A stretch of DNA of 64,000 bases from Parasutterella muris (GTDB lineage: Bacteria > Pseudomonadota > Gammaproteobacteria > Burkholderiales > Burkholderiaceae_F): contig NZ_CALPCV010000002.1 of NCBI RefSeq assembly GCF_943193095.1, positions 62,001 through 126,000 on the forward strand, read 5' to 3'. The position numbers were made by a program, and so were the translations under genes. Of the stretch, positions 52,322 to 61,254 are shown in pieces. Position 1 is the stretch's first letter. Each line of letters opens with the position of its first letter. The notes under the pieces are model-generated. The model had not been told where the DNA came from and searched no databases. It saw only the letters and a list, made by a program, of their open reading frames with translations.

Positions 52322-52858
52322 ATGAAAATGAAATACATTATTCCGCTGGTTATTTTTCTGGCGCTTGCCGGCTTCCTTATGGTCGGTCTTCAGCATGATC
52401 CGAGAGAAGTTCCCTCTCCGCTGATCGGCAAACCCGCACCTGAATTTTCTCTGCCGAGATTGGACGATCCTTCTAAGAAGGTCACCAAGCAGGACATGCT
52501 GGGCAAGGTTTGGCTTATGAACGTTTGGTCCTCCTGGTGCGGCTCCTGCCGTCAGGAACATCCCATCATGGTCAAAATCGGAAAAGACGGACAGAAGATC
52601 GTGCCGATCATCGGTCTGGATTACAAAGACAAAGATGCTGACGGTTTGAGATTCCTTCGTCAGGGCGGAGATCCCTATGACTTTTCTATTAAGGATCCGA
52701 CCGGCGAAGTCGGCATTGAGTTCGGCGTGTACGGCGTGCCTGAGACTTTCGTGATCGATAAGAAAGGCGTGATTCGCTACAAACAGATCGGTCCGATCAC
52801 TCAGCAAGCCTGGGATAAGACCATTCATCCTCTCATCAAGGAGCTTAAAGCAGAATGA
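52322..52858 (+). CDS. ccmG: Thiol:disulfide interchange protein CcmG/DsbE
   Basis: CcmG reduces the CXXCH cysteines of apocytochromes for haem ligation. The 178-aa protein has one N-terminal membrane helix (residues 3-20) and a thioredoxin domain with the redox pair WCGSC near residue 73 and the cis-proline region YGVPETFVID. It overlaps ccmH by 4 nt. Confidence 0.95.
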   Translation: MKMKYIIPLVIFLALAGFLMVGLQHDPREVPSPLIGKPAPEFSLPRLDDPSKKVTKQDMLGKVWLMNVWSSWCGSCRQEHPIMVKIGKDGQKIVPIIGLDYKDKDADGLRFLRQGGDPYDFSIKDPTGEVGIEFGVYGVPETFVIDKKGVIRYKQIGPITQQAWDKTIHPLIKELKAE

Positions 52859-53352
52859 TTAGAAAGTTTTTACTTGCCCTGATGCTGGTCGTGAGCGCAG
52901 CTTCCTGCGTCTTTGCCCAGCAGAGCACGCCCGCTCCTGATGTCAAACCGACAATTTTGGATCCGGTCGCCAATAAGCGTGTTGCGGAAATCTCCTCGCA
53001 GCTGCGCTGTCTGGTCTGTCAGAACCAGTCTATTGCGGACAGCAACGCTGAACTGGCTATGGATTTAAAGAAACAGGTCGTCAAACAAATCGCTGAAGGC
53101 AAAAGCAATCAGCAGATTATTGACTTCATGGTTGATCGATACGGAGATTTCGTTCTTTACAACCCGCCCTTTAAGCTCAGCACTCTGCTTCTGTGGGGCG
53201 GACCGGCGCTTTTCTTTGTTCTTGCGCTTGCCGCATTATTCTGGACTTTGGCAAAGCGCAAAAAACAGAAAGCAGTTCCGCTGACTGAAGAGCAGCGCAA
53301 GCGGGCAGAGGCCTTGCTTAAAGGTCAAATCAATAAAAAAGGAGACCATTAA
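52855..53352 (+). CDS. ccmH: Cytochrome c maturation protein CcmH
   Basis: CcmH takes part in apocytochrome thiol reduction and in the CcmFHI ligation complex. The 165-aa protein has a signal/anchor helix, the active-site motif LRCLVCQNQSIADSNAE near residue 53, and a second membrane helix (WGGPALFFVLALAALFW). This is the short form, with CcmI encoded separately. It ends one base into ccmI. Confidence 0.95.
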   Translation: MIRKFLLALMLVVSAASCVFAQQSTPAPDVKPTILDPVANKRVAEISSQLRCLVCQNQSIADSNAELAMDLKKQVVKQIAEGKSNQQIIDFMVDRYGDFVLYNPPFKLSTLLLWGGPALFFVLALAALFWTLAKRKKQKAVPLTEEQRKRAEALLKGQINKKGDH

Positions 53353-54734
53353 TGCTGACCTTTATTCTTTCTGCGGCCGGTATGACTCTGGTCCTTCTTT
53401 TGATTATTGCGATTCCGCTGATTGTGAACAACAAGCGGAACAAGGATGCCGATGAGCTGCCGCAGGTTAATCTGTCCATCTATCGCGATCAGTTCAAAGA
53501 GCTTGAAGATGAGAGAGCGCGCGGCGCGATTTCTCAGCATGAATTTGATGAGAGCCGCTCCGAGCTTGAGCGTCGTGTTTTGGAAGAGTCTGTTCCGGAA
53601 CAGCTCGCTGAGAGTGGAAATTCCAAGATCGGCACATATACGGCGATTGGACTCTTCCTTTTGATTCCGCTTTTTGCCGCAAGTCTCTGGGCGGCTACGC
53701 AGCATATCGGCGATTTCCGTCTTGACGGAGGCCGCAACGAAGGAGTCGCGGACTACACCACCGGTCAGATGATTCGTCAGCCCGGTGAAATGCATGACAT
53801 GAATTCTGCGCTTGAGAAACTGAAGGCGCATCTCAGAGAAAATCCCGGTGATCTCAACGGCTGGATGATGCTCGGCCGCAGCATGCTCACGATGAAGAAC
53901 TACGGAGAGGCTGCCAGTGCGTTTGAGCGCGCCAATCAGATCGCTCCCGGAAACCCTGTCGTGATGACTGACCTTGCAGACGCGATCGCTATGGTTCAGG
54001 GTCAGGATCTGAGCGGCCGTCCCTGGGAGCTGATCAACGCGGTCCTTAAGAAGGATCCGACCAATTGGAAAGCTCTGATGATGGCCGGTTCCGATTACTT
54101 CAACCACGGCGACTACAGAAAAGCCGTGATGTATTGGGAGTTCCTGCTGAACAACATGCCGTCCAATGATGGACGTCGCGACGGTGTGATCGCAAGCATT
54201 CAGGAAGCGCGCCATCTGGGCAATATTGTCGGACCGGTTAAAAACACACTGGGTCTCGGCGCAGCTTCTGAAGACATGGAAAATCACATTCCTCTTATGA
54301 GCCAGATGACTAAGAACGGTACGGCGCCTCTCAGCCAGAGTCCGGTGCCTGCAAAGCAGGAAACGACAAAACCGACACATCGCATTTCCGGCGTAGTGGA
54401 AATTTCTGAAGCGCTGCATGAGAAGATGGGCGGCCTGGACACCCTGTATGTGACGGCTCGTCCCGCTAGCGGAGGCAGAATGCCGATCGCGCAGCTGAAG
54501 ATAAAAGTGCTTAGCTTCCCGGTTCACTTCACTCTGGACAATACAATGCTCCCGCCGATGGACATGGGCGGTGGTACGCTCGATCAGCATGAAACAGTTA
54601 TGGTGACTGCGCGCTTAGGAAAAGCCAATCAGACAATGCCCGCAAACGGAAACTTTGAAGGCAGCAGTGGTCAGCCGGTCAAAGTAGGCGATGAGAATGT
54701 CAAAATCACACTTGACTCTATCCTAGCCCGCTAA
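53352..54734 (+). CDS. ccmI: Cytochrome c maturation TPR protein CcmI
   Basis: CcmI holds apocytochrome C-termini for haem ligation. The 460-aa protein has two membrane helices (residues 3-22 and about 98-116) enclosing a cytoplasmic part (NLSIYRDQFKELEDERARGA). TPR repeats follow near residues 150-290 (NGWMMLGRSMLTMKNYGEA), then a C-terminal beta domain (HRISGVVEISEAL). It closes the ccm operon. Confidence 0.93.
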   Translation: MLTFILSAAGMTLVLLLIIAIPLIVNNKRNKDADELPQVNLSIYRDQFKELEDERARGAISQHEFDESRSELERRVLEESVPEQLAESGNSKIGTYTAIGLFLLIPLFAASLWAATQHIGDFRLDGGRNEGVADYTTGQMIRQPGEMHDMNSALEKLKAHLRENPGDLNGWMMLGRSMLTMKNYGEAASAFERANQIAPGNPVVMTDLADAIAMVQGQDLSGRPWELINAVLKKDPTNWKALMMAGSDYFNHGDYRKAVMYWEFLLNNMPSNDGRRDGVIASIQEARHLGNIVGPVKNTLGLGAASEDMENHIPLMSQMTKNGTAPLSQSPVPAKQETTKPTHRISGVVEISEALHEKMGGLDTLYVTARPASGGRMPIAQLKIKVLSFPVHFTLDNTMLPPMDMGGGTLDQHETVMVTARLGKANQTMPANGNFEGSSGQPVKVGDENVKITLDSILAR

Positions 54735-54843
54735 TAAAGACGAGCATTGCAAAAACCAGGACGGCTTTACCTAAAGCTCTTCCAGTTTTATTATTCCTTA
54801 TCTTCCGTTTTTTTATATTTTTTATTTTTTGCAGAGAGAAAAA

Positions 54844-55347
54844 ATGCTTAGGAGAAAATTAATTCAAATCATCGGAGCTGGCGCTATTGCAGCCTCTCTG
54901 TATATGCCAAGTGCATTTGCGGCTCAACTGAGCACACCTTCTTTTACCATTGAGCTCAGTGGCGATTGGGAAAGCCAAAAGCTTCCCGCCAATATGGCTC
55001 AGCCTGGAGTTGAAACTTATCTGCTCGCAAGCAAAAAAGCCGGTGTCGGTATTCTCTTCAATATCATGAAATCCGATATGAAGCCAAAAGAAGCGATTCA
55101 GGTAATGGCAGACAATTTGAAAAAACAAGGAATGAGATTCACGATGAATCCGATCCAGCTTCCCGGTCAGGATGCCTACCAAATGGCTTACACCACCCGA
55201 AATGCCCGTATGAAGAGCACGGCTTATGTCGCCGGAAATGGAAAGCGTTTATCCAATATCACAATCATGGGACCGAAGCAGTCCGAAGGGCTTGAGGTTT
55301 TAAAGACATTGACGCCGAAAGAACAAGGCGTATTCCCGAAGTTCTAA
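54844..55347 (+). CDS. Small exported protein of unknown function
   Basis: The 167-aa product has a clear Sec signal peptide (MLRRKLIQIIGAGAIAASLY, cleavage near SAFAA) and a mature part resembling a compact beta-alpha domain (TIELSGDWESQKLP). I do not recognise a family. ATG 54844 is preferred over an in-frame TTG at 54829 because AGAGAG lies just before it. It stands alone between the ccm operon and a terminator; its mature region has no cysteine or haem motif, so a link to Ccm is not supported. Confidence 0.7.
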   Translation: MLRRKLIQIIGAGAIAASLYMPSAFAAQLSTPSFTIELSGDWESQKLPANMAQPGVETYLLASKKAGVGILFNIMKSDMKPKEAIQVMADNLKKQGMRFTMNPIQLPGQDAYQMAYTTRNARMKSTAYVAGNGKRLSNITIMGPKQSEGLEVLKTLTPKEQGVFPKF

Positions 55348-55364
55348 TTCGGAACTCTATAAAG

Positions 55365-55394
55365 AGGCAGGGTGCACAGGCGCTCTGCCTTTAT
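55365..55394. terminator. Terminator between the exported protein and tonB
   Basis: AGGCAGGGTGC (55365-55375) pairs over 11 positions, two of them G-T, with GCGCTCTGCCT (55380-55390) around an ACAG loop, followed by TTTATT. Its opposite strand also has T after the stem, so it can serve the convergent tonB gene. Confidence 0.8.
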
Positions 55395-55921
55395 TACTTA
55401 AGCTTGTACTGATAACGTACTTCCTGATAAATATTCATCGGCTCTACGCCTGTGGAGTGGGGTCTTTTGACGAGTCCGCTGCAGGCCTTGACCGCGTAGA
55501 GCGCGGCCTCGTCAAGTTTAGATGAGCCGGAACTCTTATAGAGCGAGGTATGTGTAAATACGCCGTTGGCGTCAACCTGAATTTTGTAGAGTGCGATACC
55601 GATAAGCCTTGCCGAATCCGGCATGAGAAATCGTCTCGCATGTATGCAGAGTGAAACGTCCTCTAGGTACTGTAGGTAAATCTCACGCTTCTTATCTGCA
55701 ATTTTCTTTTCCGTCAGATTGTTTTCGGAGAGTGATTCCATTCCGATGGATTCGCCGCTTGGGGAAGCAGCGGCTGTAGAGGTTTCCAGTTTGACAATGA
55801 CGTTCAGCGGCACATCTTCGGTCTCATATTTGGGAGAAGGAAAAAATATGAGGCCGAAACAATGTACGGCGATCGCGCAGGCGATACCGATCTTCAGAGT
55901 GTCGCTTGCCGTTTCATTCAT
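55394..55921 (-). CDS. tonB: TonB-like energy-transducing protein
   Basis: TonB couples the proton gradient to outer-membrane receptors. The 175-aa protein has an N-terminal helix (IGIACAIAVHCFGLIFF), a short spacer without the usual Pro-rich repeats, and a TonB C-terminal domain (IALYKIQVDANGVFTHTSLYKSSGSSKLDEAALYAV; conserved pattern across this stretch is G....V..SSG...LD.AA). It is short for a TonB. The start overlaps the exbD stop by 4 nt. No TonB-dependent receptor is in the window. Confidence 0.8.
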   Translation of the reverse strand: MNETASDTLKIGIACAIAVHCFGLIFFPSPKYETEDVPLNVIVKLETSTAAASPSGESIGMESLSENNLTEKKIADKKREIYLQYLEDVSLCIHARRFLMPDSARLIGIALYKIQVDANGVFTHTSLYKSSGSSKLDEAALYAVKACSGLVKRPHSTGVEPMNIYQEVRYQYKLK

Positions 55922-56331
55922 TTTTCTGCCCTCGGAGCTGTGGCAACATGCAGTTTTTCTCCGCCGTGCTGACGCACTGTGTCCACAAGATAAATCATCT
56001 CGCCCGCAGGCGCTTTTGGATCAGCCATCAGAACGATCTGACCGGGTCTGGCTTTGAACTGCATAATAATTGAGGCGAGCCGTTCATCAAGTTCTTCTTT
56101 TTTCGTGGGAACGCCGTCACAGAGAAATGTTCCGTCCCGGTTGAGTCTGATTTCAACGACGCGTCCGGAAAGCGCTTTGGAAGTGCGGGCTGCCGGTAAA
56201 TCAAAGTCAATAGAATGGACCGCGAAGCTAGCCGCGAGAATAAAGAAAATTAATAGAATGAAGACAACATCGATCAAAGAGGTGAGATCTGTTGTACCGT
56301 CCTGGTCCGCTTGCGGTTTAACTCGAAGCAT
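55918..56331 (-). CDS. exbD: ExbD/TolR family biopolymer transport protein
   Basis: ExbD forms the proton channel with ExbB. The 137-aa protein has the single helix with the essential Asp (LTSLIDVVFILLIFFILAAS) and a periplasmic domain ending VDTVRQHGGEKLHVAT. It lies between exbB and tonB in an operon led by a COG0523 GTPase, so it belongs to a dedicated TonB system and not to the Tol-Pal system. Confidence 0.92.
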   Translation of the reverse strand: MLRVKPQADQDGTTDLTSLIDVVFILLIFFILAASFAVHSIDFDLPAARTSKALSGRVVEIRLNRDGTFLCDGVPTKKEELDERLASIIMQFKARPGQIVLMADPKAPAGEMIYLVDTVRQHGGEKLHVATAPRAEK

Positions 56332-56350
56332 AGAGTCCTCCTTGTCGTCT

Positions 56351-56947
56351 TCAGTCCTGTGATTCCTTAAGAAGGATCGCTGTGTTGGAGAGTCGATTGA
56401 AGAAATCCAAGCGTTCAGCTTCGATCGATAAGAAGACTCGGTAGCAGAGAATTGCGAGAATAGCGATGATGAGGCCTGTCGCGGTCGTGATGAGCGCCTG
56501 CCAAATTCCGTCAGCGAGCAGTTCCATGTCGATGCCGCTTCTTGACTGAGCGACCACTGCGAAAGTCTGGATCATGCCGATGATCGTGCCAAGCAGACCG
56601 AGAAGCGGAGAGACGCGTCCTAATGTGGCAAGAAGGGCGCAGCGCCTTTCTAAAAACGCGGCTATATCGGTGACGGCTTCCGTTAGGTATCCTTCGTAAA
56701 GAGCGGCTTTCTTTTCGCTTTGGAGCGCGTTTGCGTAGGATTTAAGCCAATCGGTTTCGCGGAGGATTTCAGCGGCCTGAGCGTTGTTTCCAGAGCGAAC
56801 CGCTTCGGAGATTTTTTCGCGCTGAGTCTTATCCGGCATCGGATTCCAGATCAGTGTCAGAGAGCGGTCAATAATGAGCGCGAGCACAATAACAGAGATG
56901 AGAAGCAGCGGGATCATGACCCAGCCGCCGGCATAGATCAGAGACAT
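56351..56947 (-). CDS. exbB: ExbB/TolQ family proton channel protein
   Basis: The 198-aa protein has three membrane helices, one near the N-terminus (MIPLLLISVIVLALIID) and two in the conserved MotA/TolQ/ExbB domain (RVSPLLGLLGTIIGMIQTF; ALITTATGLIIAILAILCY). It powers the TonB protein encoded downstream. It overlaps the COG0523 gene by 10 nt. Confidence 0.92.
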   Translation of the reverse strand: MSLIYAGGWVMIPLLLISVIVLALIIDRSLTLIWNPMPDKTQREKISEAVRSGNNAQAAEILRETDWLKSYANALQSEKKAALYEGYLTEAVTDIAAFLERRCALLATLGRVSPLLGLLGTIIGMIQTFAVVAQSRSGIDMELLADGIWQALITTATGLIIAILAILCYRVFLSIEAERLDFFNRLSNTAILLKESQD

Positions 56948-58641
56948 TTTTGTTTCCTTATCGCGGTAGAACCGGCCTGAGGCTTAAGTCCTTTTCCAAT
57001 AATAGTAAGCCAGCGGTCACATGCGAGTAAATCTTCTCGAGCTTCGCTTACCGTCAGCATCCCGTCCGTATACTGAACCTCGCAGCATCCTTTTTCGCGG
57101 ACGTCAACAATTCCTTTGGCTCGGAAAATCTTTCGTCCGGACTGCCGAATGATGGTTTCTATTTGATCTAATTCCACGGGTTCGCCGAGCATGACGGAAC
57201 AAGTTTCATAGACGCTCGCGCCCGGTTTCATCGCAAAGCCCGCGTTGCTGAGAAGCATGGTGTCTTCGCCGGGATTATGTTTTCTCGAAGTAAAGAGACC
57301 GTATTTTTTGTCAATCCAGAGATTGAAGAAATGATCGAGCGCGGCGAAGTTGGCGTTTCCGTTGGCGGAAATCACGGTGAGCGCTTTTTTATTCATTGCC
57401 CGAAGGCTGTGAACAAGGCCTTCAAGACTATCGTCACAAACCAAATCCGCTTTGCTGATTACGAGCACGTCGGCTCGTTCGATCTGGGCTTTTCTCAGTT
57501 TATCGCCGAGGTATTCCGGATGAGAAATCAGGTTTGGAGCGTCCGCGACGGAGACGACGAGACCAATCTTGCAAATGTCGGAGAGTTCTTCAAGTGAGTG
57601 CACCACGTTATCAGGATTAGCAAGTCCTGTGGTTTCAAGAATCATTTGATCTGCGGGTGTGCTTTCGATTAAGCGTAGGATGCCGGGACGAAGACTGTCC
57701 GACAGAGAGCAGCAGACGCAGCCGTCATTGAGTGCTTCTACACAGGTTTCGTCTCCGATCAGCGCGGTGTCCAGATCGATGTCGCCGAATTCATTTTGAA
57801 TCACGCCGGTAAAGCGTTCACGGGTATGCAGAAAATTCAGCCAGTTCTGAAGAAATGTGGTTTTGCCGGAACCGAGAAATCCGCAAAGGATATGGATTAA
57901 AGGCTGTTCGGCTAAATCAATCTCATCGGGCCGATGGGACAGAGGAGGAGCTTTTAGAGAAATGAAGTCTGAGCCGGTATCCTCTTCTTCGTCTTCAAAG
58001 ACGGAAAGCCCGAATTCGGCTTCGATGAAATAATTATTTCTATCCGGTGCCGCTCGGCTCTTTAAGACATGCAGCCGGCCTTCTGTCTTGAAGACTTCTG
58101 CAAAAGAATGGTACAGAGCGGCAAAAAGCGCTGACAGCATGCGTGCGGGACGCATGGGTCGTTCGGTAAAGCGCGGGTTGCGTTTTGCGGTCCGCATGGA
58201 AAGATTAAACCCTTCTTTGTCACGCCTGAAAATCAGGCTGAGTGTTCCGACTCGGAAATCTTCGAATTCTTCGACATATTTGGAAAGTTCCCGAATCTTT
58301 GGAATATGGGCGTCGTTTTCGTAAAGCGCTTTCATATCTTCGGTCAGATATGAAAGGGTAGTGTCTTCAACAGGGAAGGCGTATAAGGAGCATGTGGATG
58401 CGATCGCCTCATCGTCATACTCTTCTCCGTCGAAGACAATACCGTAGACAAGATCGCTGTTTGCCAGCCTCATGGTCCAGGAAAACTTCCCGGCGTTTGA
58501 AGGTAAAAAACCTCGCCATCCCAGACTTCTTGCAACTCTGCGTTCAAGGTGAATCTGCATGAAGAGGTTGTGAAGAAGCGTCGAACCTTCGTTTTGCGAC
58601 GCAGGGGAAAGATCTCTTGGAATTAAGCAGTCTAACAGCAT
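56938..58641 (-). CDS. COG0523/CobW-family GTPase with large N-terminal extension
   Basis: The C-terminal 320 residues form a CobW-type GTPase: Walker A GFLGSGKTT (residues 254-262), the metal-binding DGCVCCSL (CxCC at 309-312), ETTGLANP and the SKADL base motif. Such proteins are metallochaperones for zinc, cobalt, nickel or iron. The first 245 residues are not part of the known family and I do not recognise them; an acidic linker (FEDEEEDTG) joins the halves. It leads an exbB-exbD-tonB operon, suggesting a role in TonB-dependent metal uptake. The metal is unknown. Confidence 0.85.
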   Translation of the reverse strand: MLLDCLIPRDLSPASQNEGSTLLHNLFMQIHLERRVARSLGWRGFLPSNAGKFSWTMRLANSDLVYGIVFDGEEYDDEAIASTCSLYAFPVEDTTLSYLTEDMKALYENDAHIPKIRELSKYVEEFEDFRVGTLSLIFRRDKEGFNLSMRTAKRNPRFTERPMRPARMLSALFAALYHSFAEVFKTEGRLHVLKSRAAPDRNNYFIEAEFGLSVFEDEEEDTGSDFISLKAPPLSHRPDEIDLAEQPLIHILCGFLGSGKTTFLQNWLNFLHTRERFTGVIQNEFGDIDLDTALIGDETCVEALNDGCVCCSLSDSLRPGILRLIESTPADQMILETTGLANPDNVVHSLEELSDICKIGLVVSVADAPNLISHPEYLGDKLRKAQIERADVLVISKADLVCDDSLEGLVHSLRAMNKKALTVISANGNANFAALDHFFNLWIDKKYGLFTSRKHNPGEDTMLLSNAGFAMKPGASVYETCSVMLGEPVELDQIETIIRQSGRKIFRAKGIVDVREKGCCEVQYTDGMLTVSEAREDLLACDRWLTIIGKGLKPQAGSTAIRKQKCL

Positions 58642-58686
58642 ATTATTTTCTTTCCCCGCCCTCTGCGGGGCGGGTGTTTAAGTCAA

Positions 58687-59835
58687 TCAGCTCGGGAAGA
58701 CGAGGGTGTCTCCGTTGCCTAAGTAGTTAGTGGTCTTGGAGCGGAACCGAGCCGTGCCCTGCACAACCGGATAGCCGGCGTCCACGAACTTCTGGGCGGT
58801 GATGAGGCCGGTACAGTGGTTGCAGCCGACTTTCTCGAGTTCCCACTTCTTCAGACCGATAACAAGGTCGTCATACTTCGGATCCCAGTCATCGAACGGC
58901 GAGATGTGCAGACCGCCGTAGAGGCCGTAGAACTTGTCTTTTTCATAGGCAATTTCTTTGTAGGCCGTGTCCGCAAAGAGGATGATGCCCTGATGGCAGC
59001 ATCCGGTGATGGATACCAGGCCGACATCCTTCACGTTGCAGTACATCGAGAGTTCGCCGTACACCTTGAAGATAATCGGGCATTCGAACTGATAAAGCGC
59101 GACACCTTCCTGGATCTTATGGAGTCCCTTCGGAACGTCTGTAACCTTGCCGACGTGACCGCAGTTGGCCATGTAGTGCTTGCCGGAAGGATAGAAAGTT
59201 GACGGGCGATAGACCGGGATGTTGGGGCCGTATTTAGCTACAACAGGGAATCCGAAGTAATGGTCCATGTGTTCGTGCGTGGAAATGAAGGCTGCGATCT
59301 CGTTGTTGGCGAGCATCTTGTCAATGCCCTCGCGCTTGAAGCACTGGTCCATCCACTGATAGTTCCAGCCGCAGTCAAAGAGATACTTTGTCTTTGTACC
59401 ATCAAGCGCTTCAATTTCAACGAGGCAGGAATAACCGCCTGCATTGTCCGCGTGTTCGCTCAGTTCACGAGTGATTTCCCATGCTTTGTCCAGATCTTTG
59501 GGCAGATACGGAGCGATGTTTTTCATGCCTTCTTCATAGGTGCCTTTGCCCGGACCTTTGCCGTTGCCGAACGGCGGCCAGTTGTACGTGTACTGGTCCA
59601 CCAGCAGGCCGCCTGAAGCGGTTACGTCCTGCATGAAGATACTGTTGTCGAACCAGCTGGTTTCGGAAATATTGGTGATTTTGACAGACTTGCATACGCC
59701 GATGTCTGCAGTGCCGCGATTCACATCGGGAAGGAACGCGGTACGAGCCGGAGAGTAGGAGTATGCGCCCATGGCACCGACTGTGCCAACGCCTGCTCCG
59801 AGCGCTAAGCCCTGGATAAAGTTACGTCGTTTCAT
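58687..59835 (-). CDS. Tat-exported metallo-beta-lactamase-fold protein (COG1237-like)
   Basis: The 382-aa protein starts with a twin-arginine signal (KRRNFIQGLALGAG), so it acts outside the cytoplasm. The metal-binding signature THEHMDHYFG gives H187, H189, D191 and H192. GCCHQG (278-283), GGLH (307-310) and HCTG (340-343) match the pattern of COG1237 hydrolases related to the dihydropterin ribofuranosyl-aminobenzene phosphate synthases. Those are normally cytoplasmic. It follows the membrane protein gene by 18 nt. The substrate is unknown. Confidence 0.8.
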   Translation of the reverse strand: MKRRNFIQGLALGAGVGTVGAMGAYSYSPARTAFLPDVNRGTADIGVCKSVKITNISETSWFDNSIFMQDVTASGGLLVDQYTYNWPPFGNGKGPGKGTYEEGMKNIAPYLPKDLDKAWEITRELSEHADNAGGYSCLVEIEALDGTKTKYLFDCGWNYQWMDQCFKREGIDKMLANNEIAAFISTHEHMDHYFGFPVVAKYGPNIPVYRPSTFYPSGKHYMANCGHVGKVTDVPKGLHKIQEGVALYQFECPIIFKVYGELSMYCNVKDVGLVSITGCCHQGIILFADTAYKEIAYEKDKFYGLYGGLHISPFDDWDPKYDDLVIGLKKWELEKVGCNHCTGLITAQKFVDAGYPVVQGTARFRSKTTNYLGNGDTLVFPS

Positions 59836-59853
59836 AATGTGTTCCTTTCTTAT

Positions 59854-61254
59854 TTAATCGACCAATGTGAAGATCTTGCTGCAGATCGGCAGTACCCAGA
59901 CCACTGCGAAGTAGAACGCGATACCGCAGGCGATGCCGCATACGAGACCGGGGATCATGTCGCCTCTCCAGACAGCGCGTTCTTCAACTTCTTTTTCAAG
60001 CAGCTTCACTTCTTCAGCTGTGCGCATGGTTAACTTCCATCCCGGCCAACCGTCCATGAACCACCAGTTGATGAGCCAGATGTCGATGAGCCAAATCATC
60101 GGAATCATCGGGAACTGCTGCGGGTGAGAGAAGCCCTTCTGTGTTCCGAGGAAGAAATGACCGTACTTGTAGTACAGGCAGTAAATCGCGATACCGCCGA
60201 GCAGAACGATCGTGGAGCGAATCAGAACGTTGACGGGGGTGCTGAATTTACGAGGCCAGTTGCCGCAGTAGAACTGCAGGAAGAGCGCCGGAACGAGGAA
60301 GAAGATCGCTGTTTCGCCAACGTGCAGCCAGCGCCAGTCGGGAGCTGCGTCGCGTCTGTGACCGCGAATTGCTTCGCCCCAGGTCAGCTCCTGCATGTAC
60401 CAGAAGAAGAAGCACAGAGCCCAGGAGATGGCGATGATGCCGAAGAAAAGGGCCAGTCTGCGCAGCCAAGGAGTCTTGATCATTGTGAAGGGATAGCGTT
60501 CCCAGATGCCTTCCATGAACCAAACGACGACGGTACAGCACATAATCCAGGCGACGTGGAAGTTTGCGGACACGGTCTGAGCAAATTCTTCCCAGTACGG
60601 AGGCGCGATAGAAGTGAAGTACTGCCACGGATAGTAAAGGATGCCCATGTGGTTGTGCATCGTCATGAAGTAAATGACGAAGCTCAGGCAGAATGTGCCG
60701 AGCCAAATGGAGAAGCCTCTTGCCGGCTGCTGAAGGTTCTGCCAGGGACGTCCTTCAAGGGCGACGACCCAAGCCGGGGAGATCCAGGAGGCGATCACGG
60801 CGAACATCATGCAGGCCTGAGCGGCGTATTCCGTCGCATAGAACTCTGTCAAGCCTTTGAGCTTAAGAAGCTGCTGAGGATTGAAGTACGCAAACGCGGT
60901 GTTGCCGAGTACGGCTTGGAAGAAGCCGTGAATCATCATGATCATGATGGCGACCGAGATGAAGGACAGCACCAGACCTTTCTGAAGCGGATGAGCTTTT
61001 TCGAGCCAATTGCGCTTGAAGGGCCAGAAGTCAAAAATGTAGGCCATCCAAATTAGGATGATCAGCCACCAGCGGCAGTAGTTATAACCCACATACGGTG
61101 TGTAAAAACGCATCACGCCCCGCGGATCCTGGAAGATCCACCAGGTGATGGCAAATATGATGAGAGTGAAGATGAGGTTAGCGATGGGAGCGATGGGACC
61201 CGACCACCGCTTGACTAGCTTTCGCTGCTCAAGATAAGGCAATGGATGTGTCAT
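59854..61254 (-). CDS. Aromatic-rich integral membrane protein, about 11 helices, unknown
   Basis: The 466-aa protein has about 11 hydrophobic helices, for example IANLIFTLIIFAITWWIF near residue 25, AIMIMMIHGFFQAVLG near 105 and LVCGIACGIAFYFAVVWVLP near the end. It is unusually rich in Trp, Tyr and Phe. Histidines sit near the membrane surface (MTMHNHMGILYY), which could bind a haem, quinone or metal. I do not recognise a family. AAGGGGA precedes the ATG, and the Tat-exported metallohydrolase gene follows 18 nt later, so the two very likely form one operon and perhaps one complex. Confidence 0.75.
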   Translation of the reverse strand: MTHPLPYLEQRKLVKRWSGPIAPIANLIFTLIIFAITWWIFQDPRGVMRFYTPYVGYNYCRWWLIILIWMAYIFDFWPFKRNWLEKAHPLQKGLVLSFISVAIMIMMIHGFFQAVLGNTAFAYFNPQQLLKLKGLTEFYATEYAAQACMMFAVIASWISPAWVVALEGRPWQNLQQPARGFSIWLGTFCLSFVIYFMTMHNHMGILYYPWQYFTSIAPPYWEEFAQTVSANFHVAWIMCCTVVVWFMEGIWERYPFTMIKTPWLRRLALFFGIIAISWALCFFFWYMQELTWGEAIRGHRRDAAPDWRWLHVGETAIFFLVPALFLQFYCGNWPRKFSTPVNVLIRSTIVLLGGIAIYCLYYKYGHFFLGTQKGFSHPQQFPMIPMIWLIDIWLINWWFMDGWPGWKLTMRTAEEVKLLEKEVEERAVWRGDMIPGLVCGIACGIAFYFAVVWVLPICSKIFTLVD

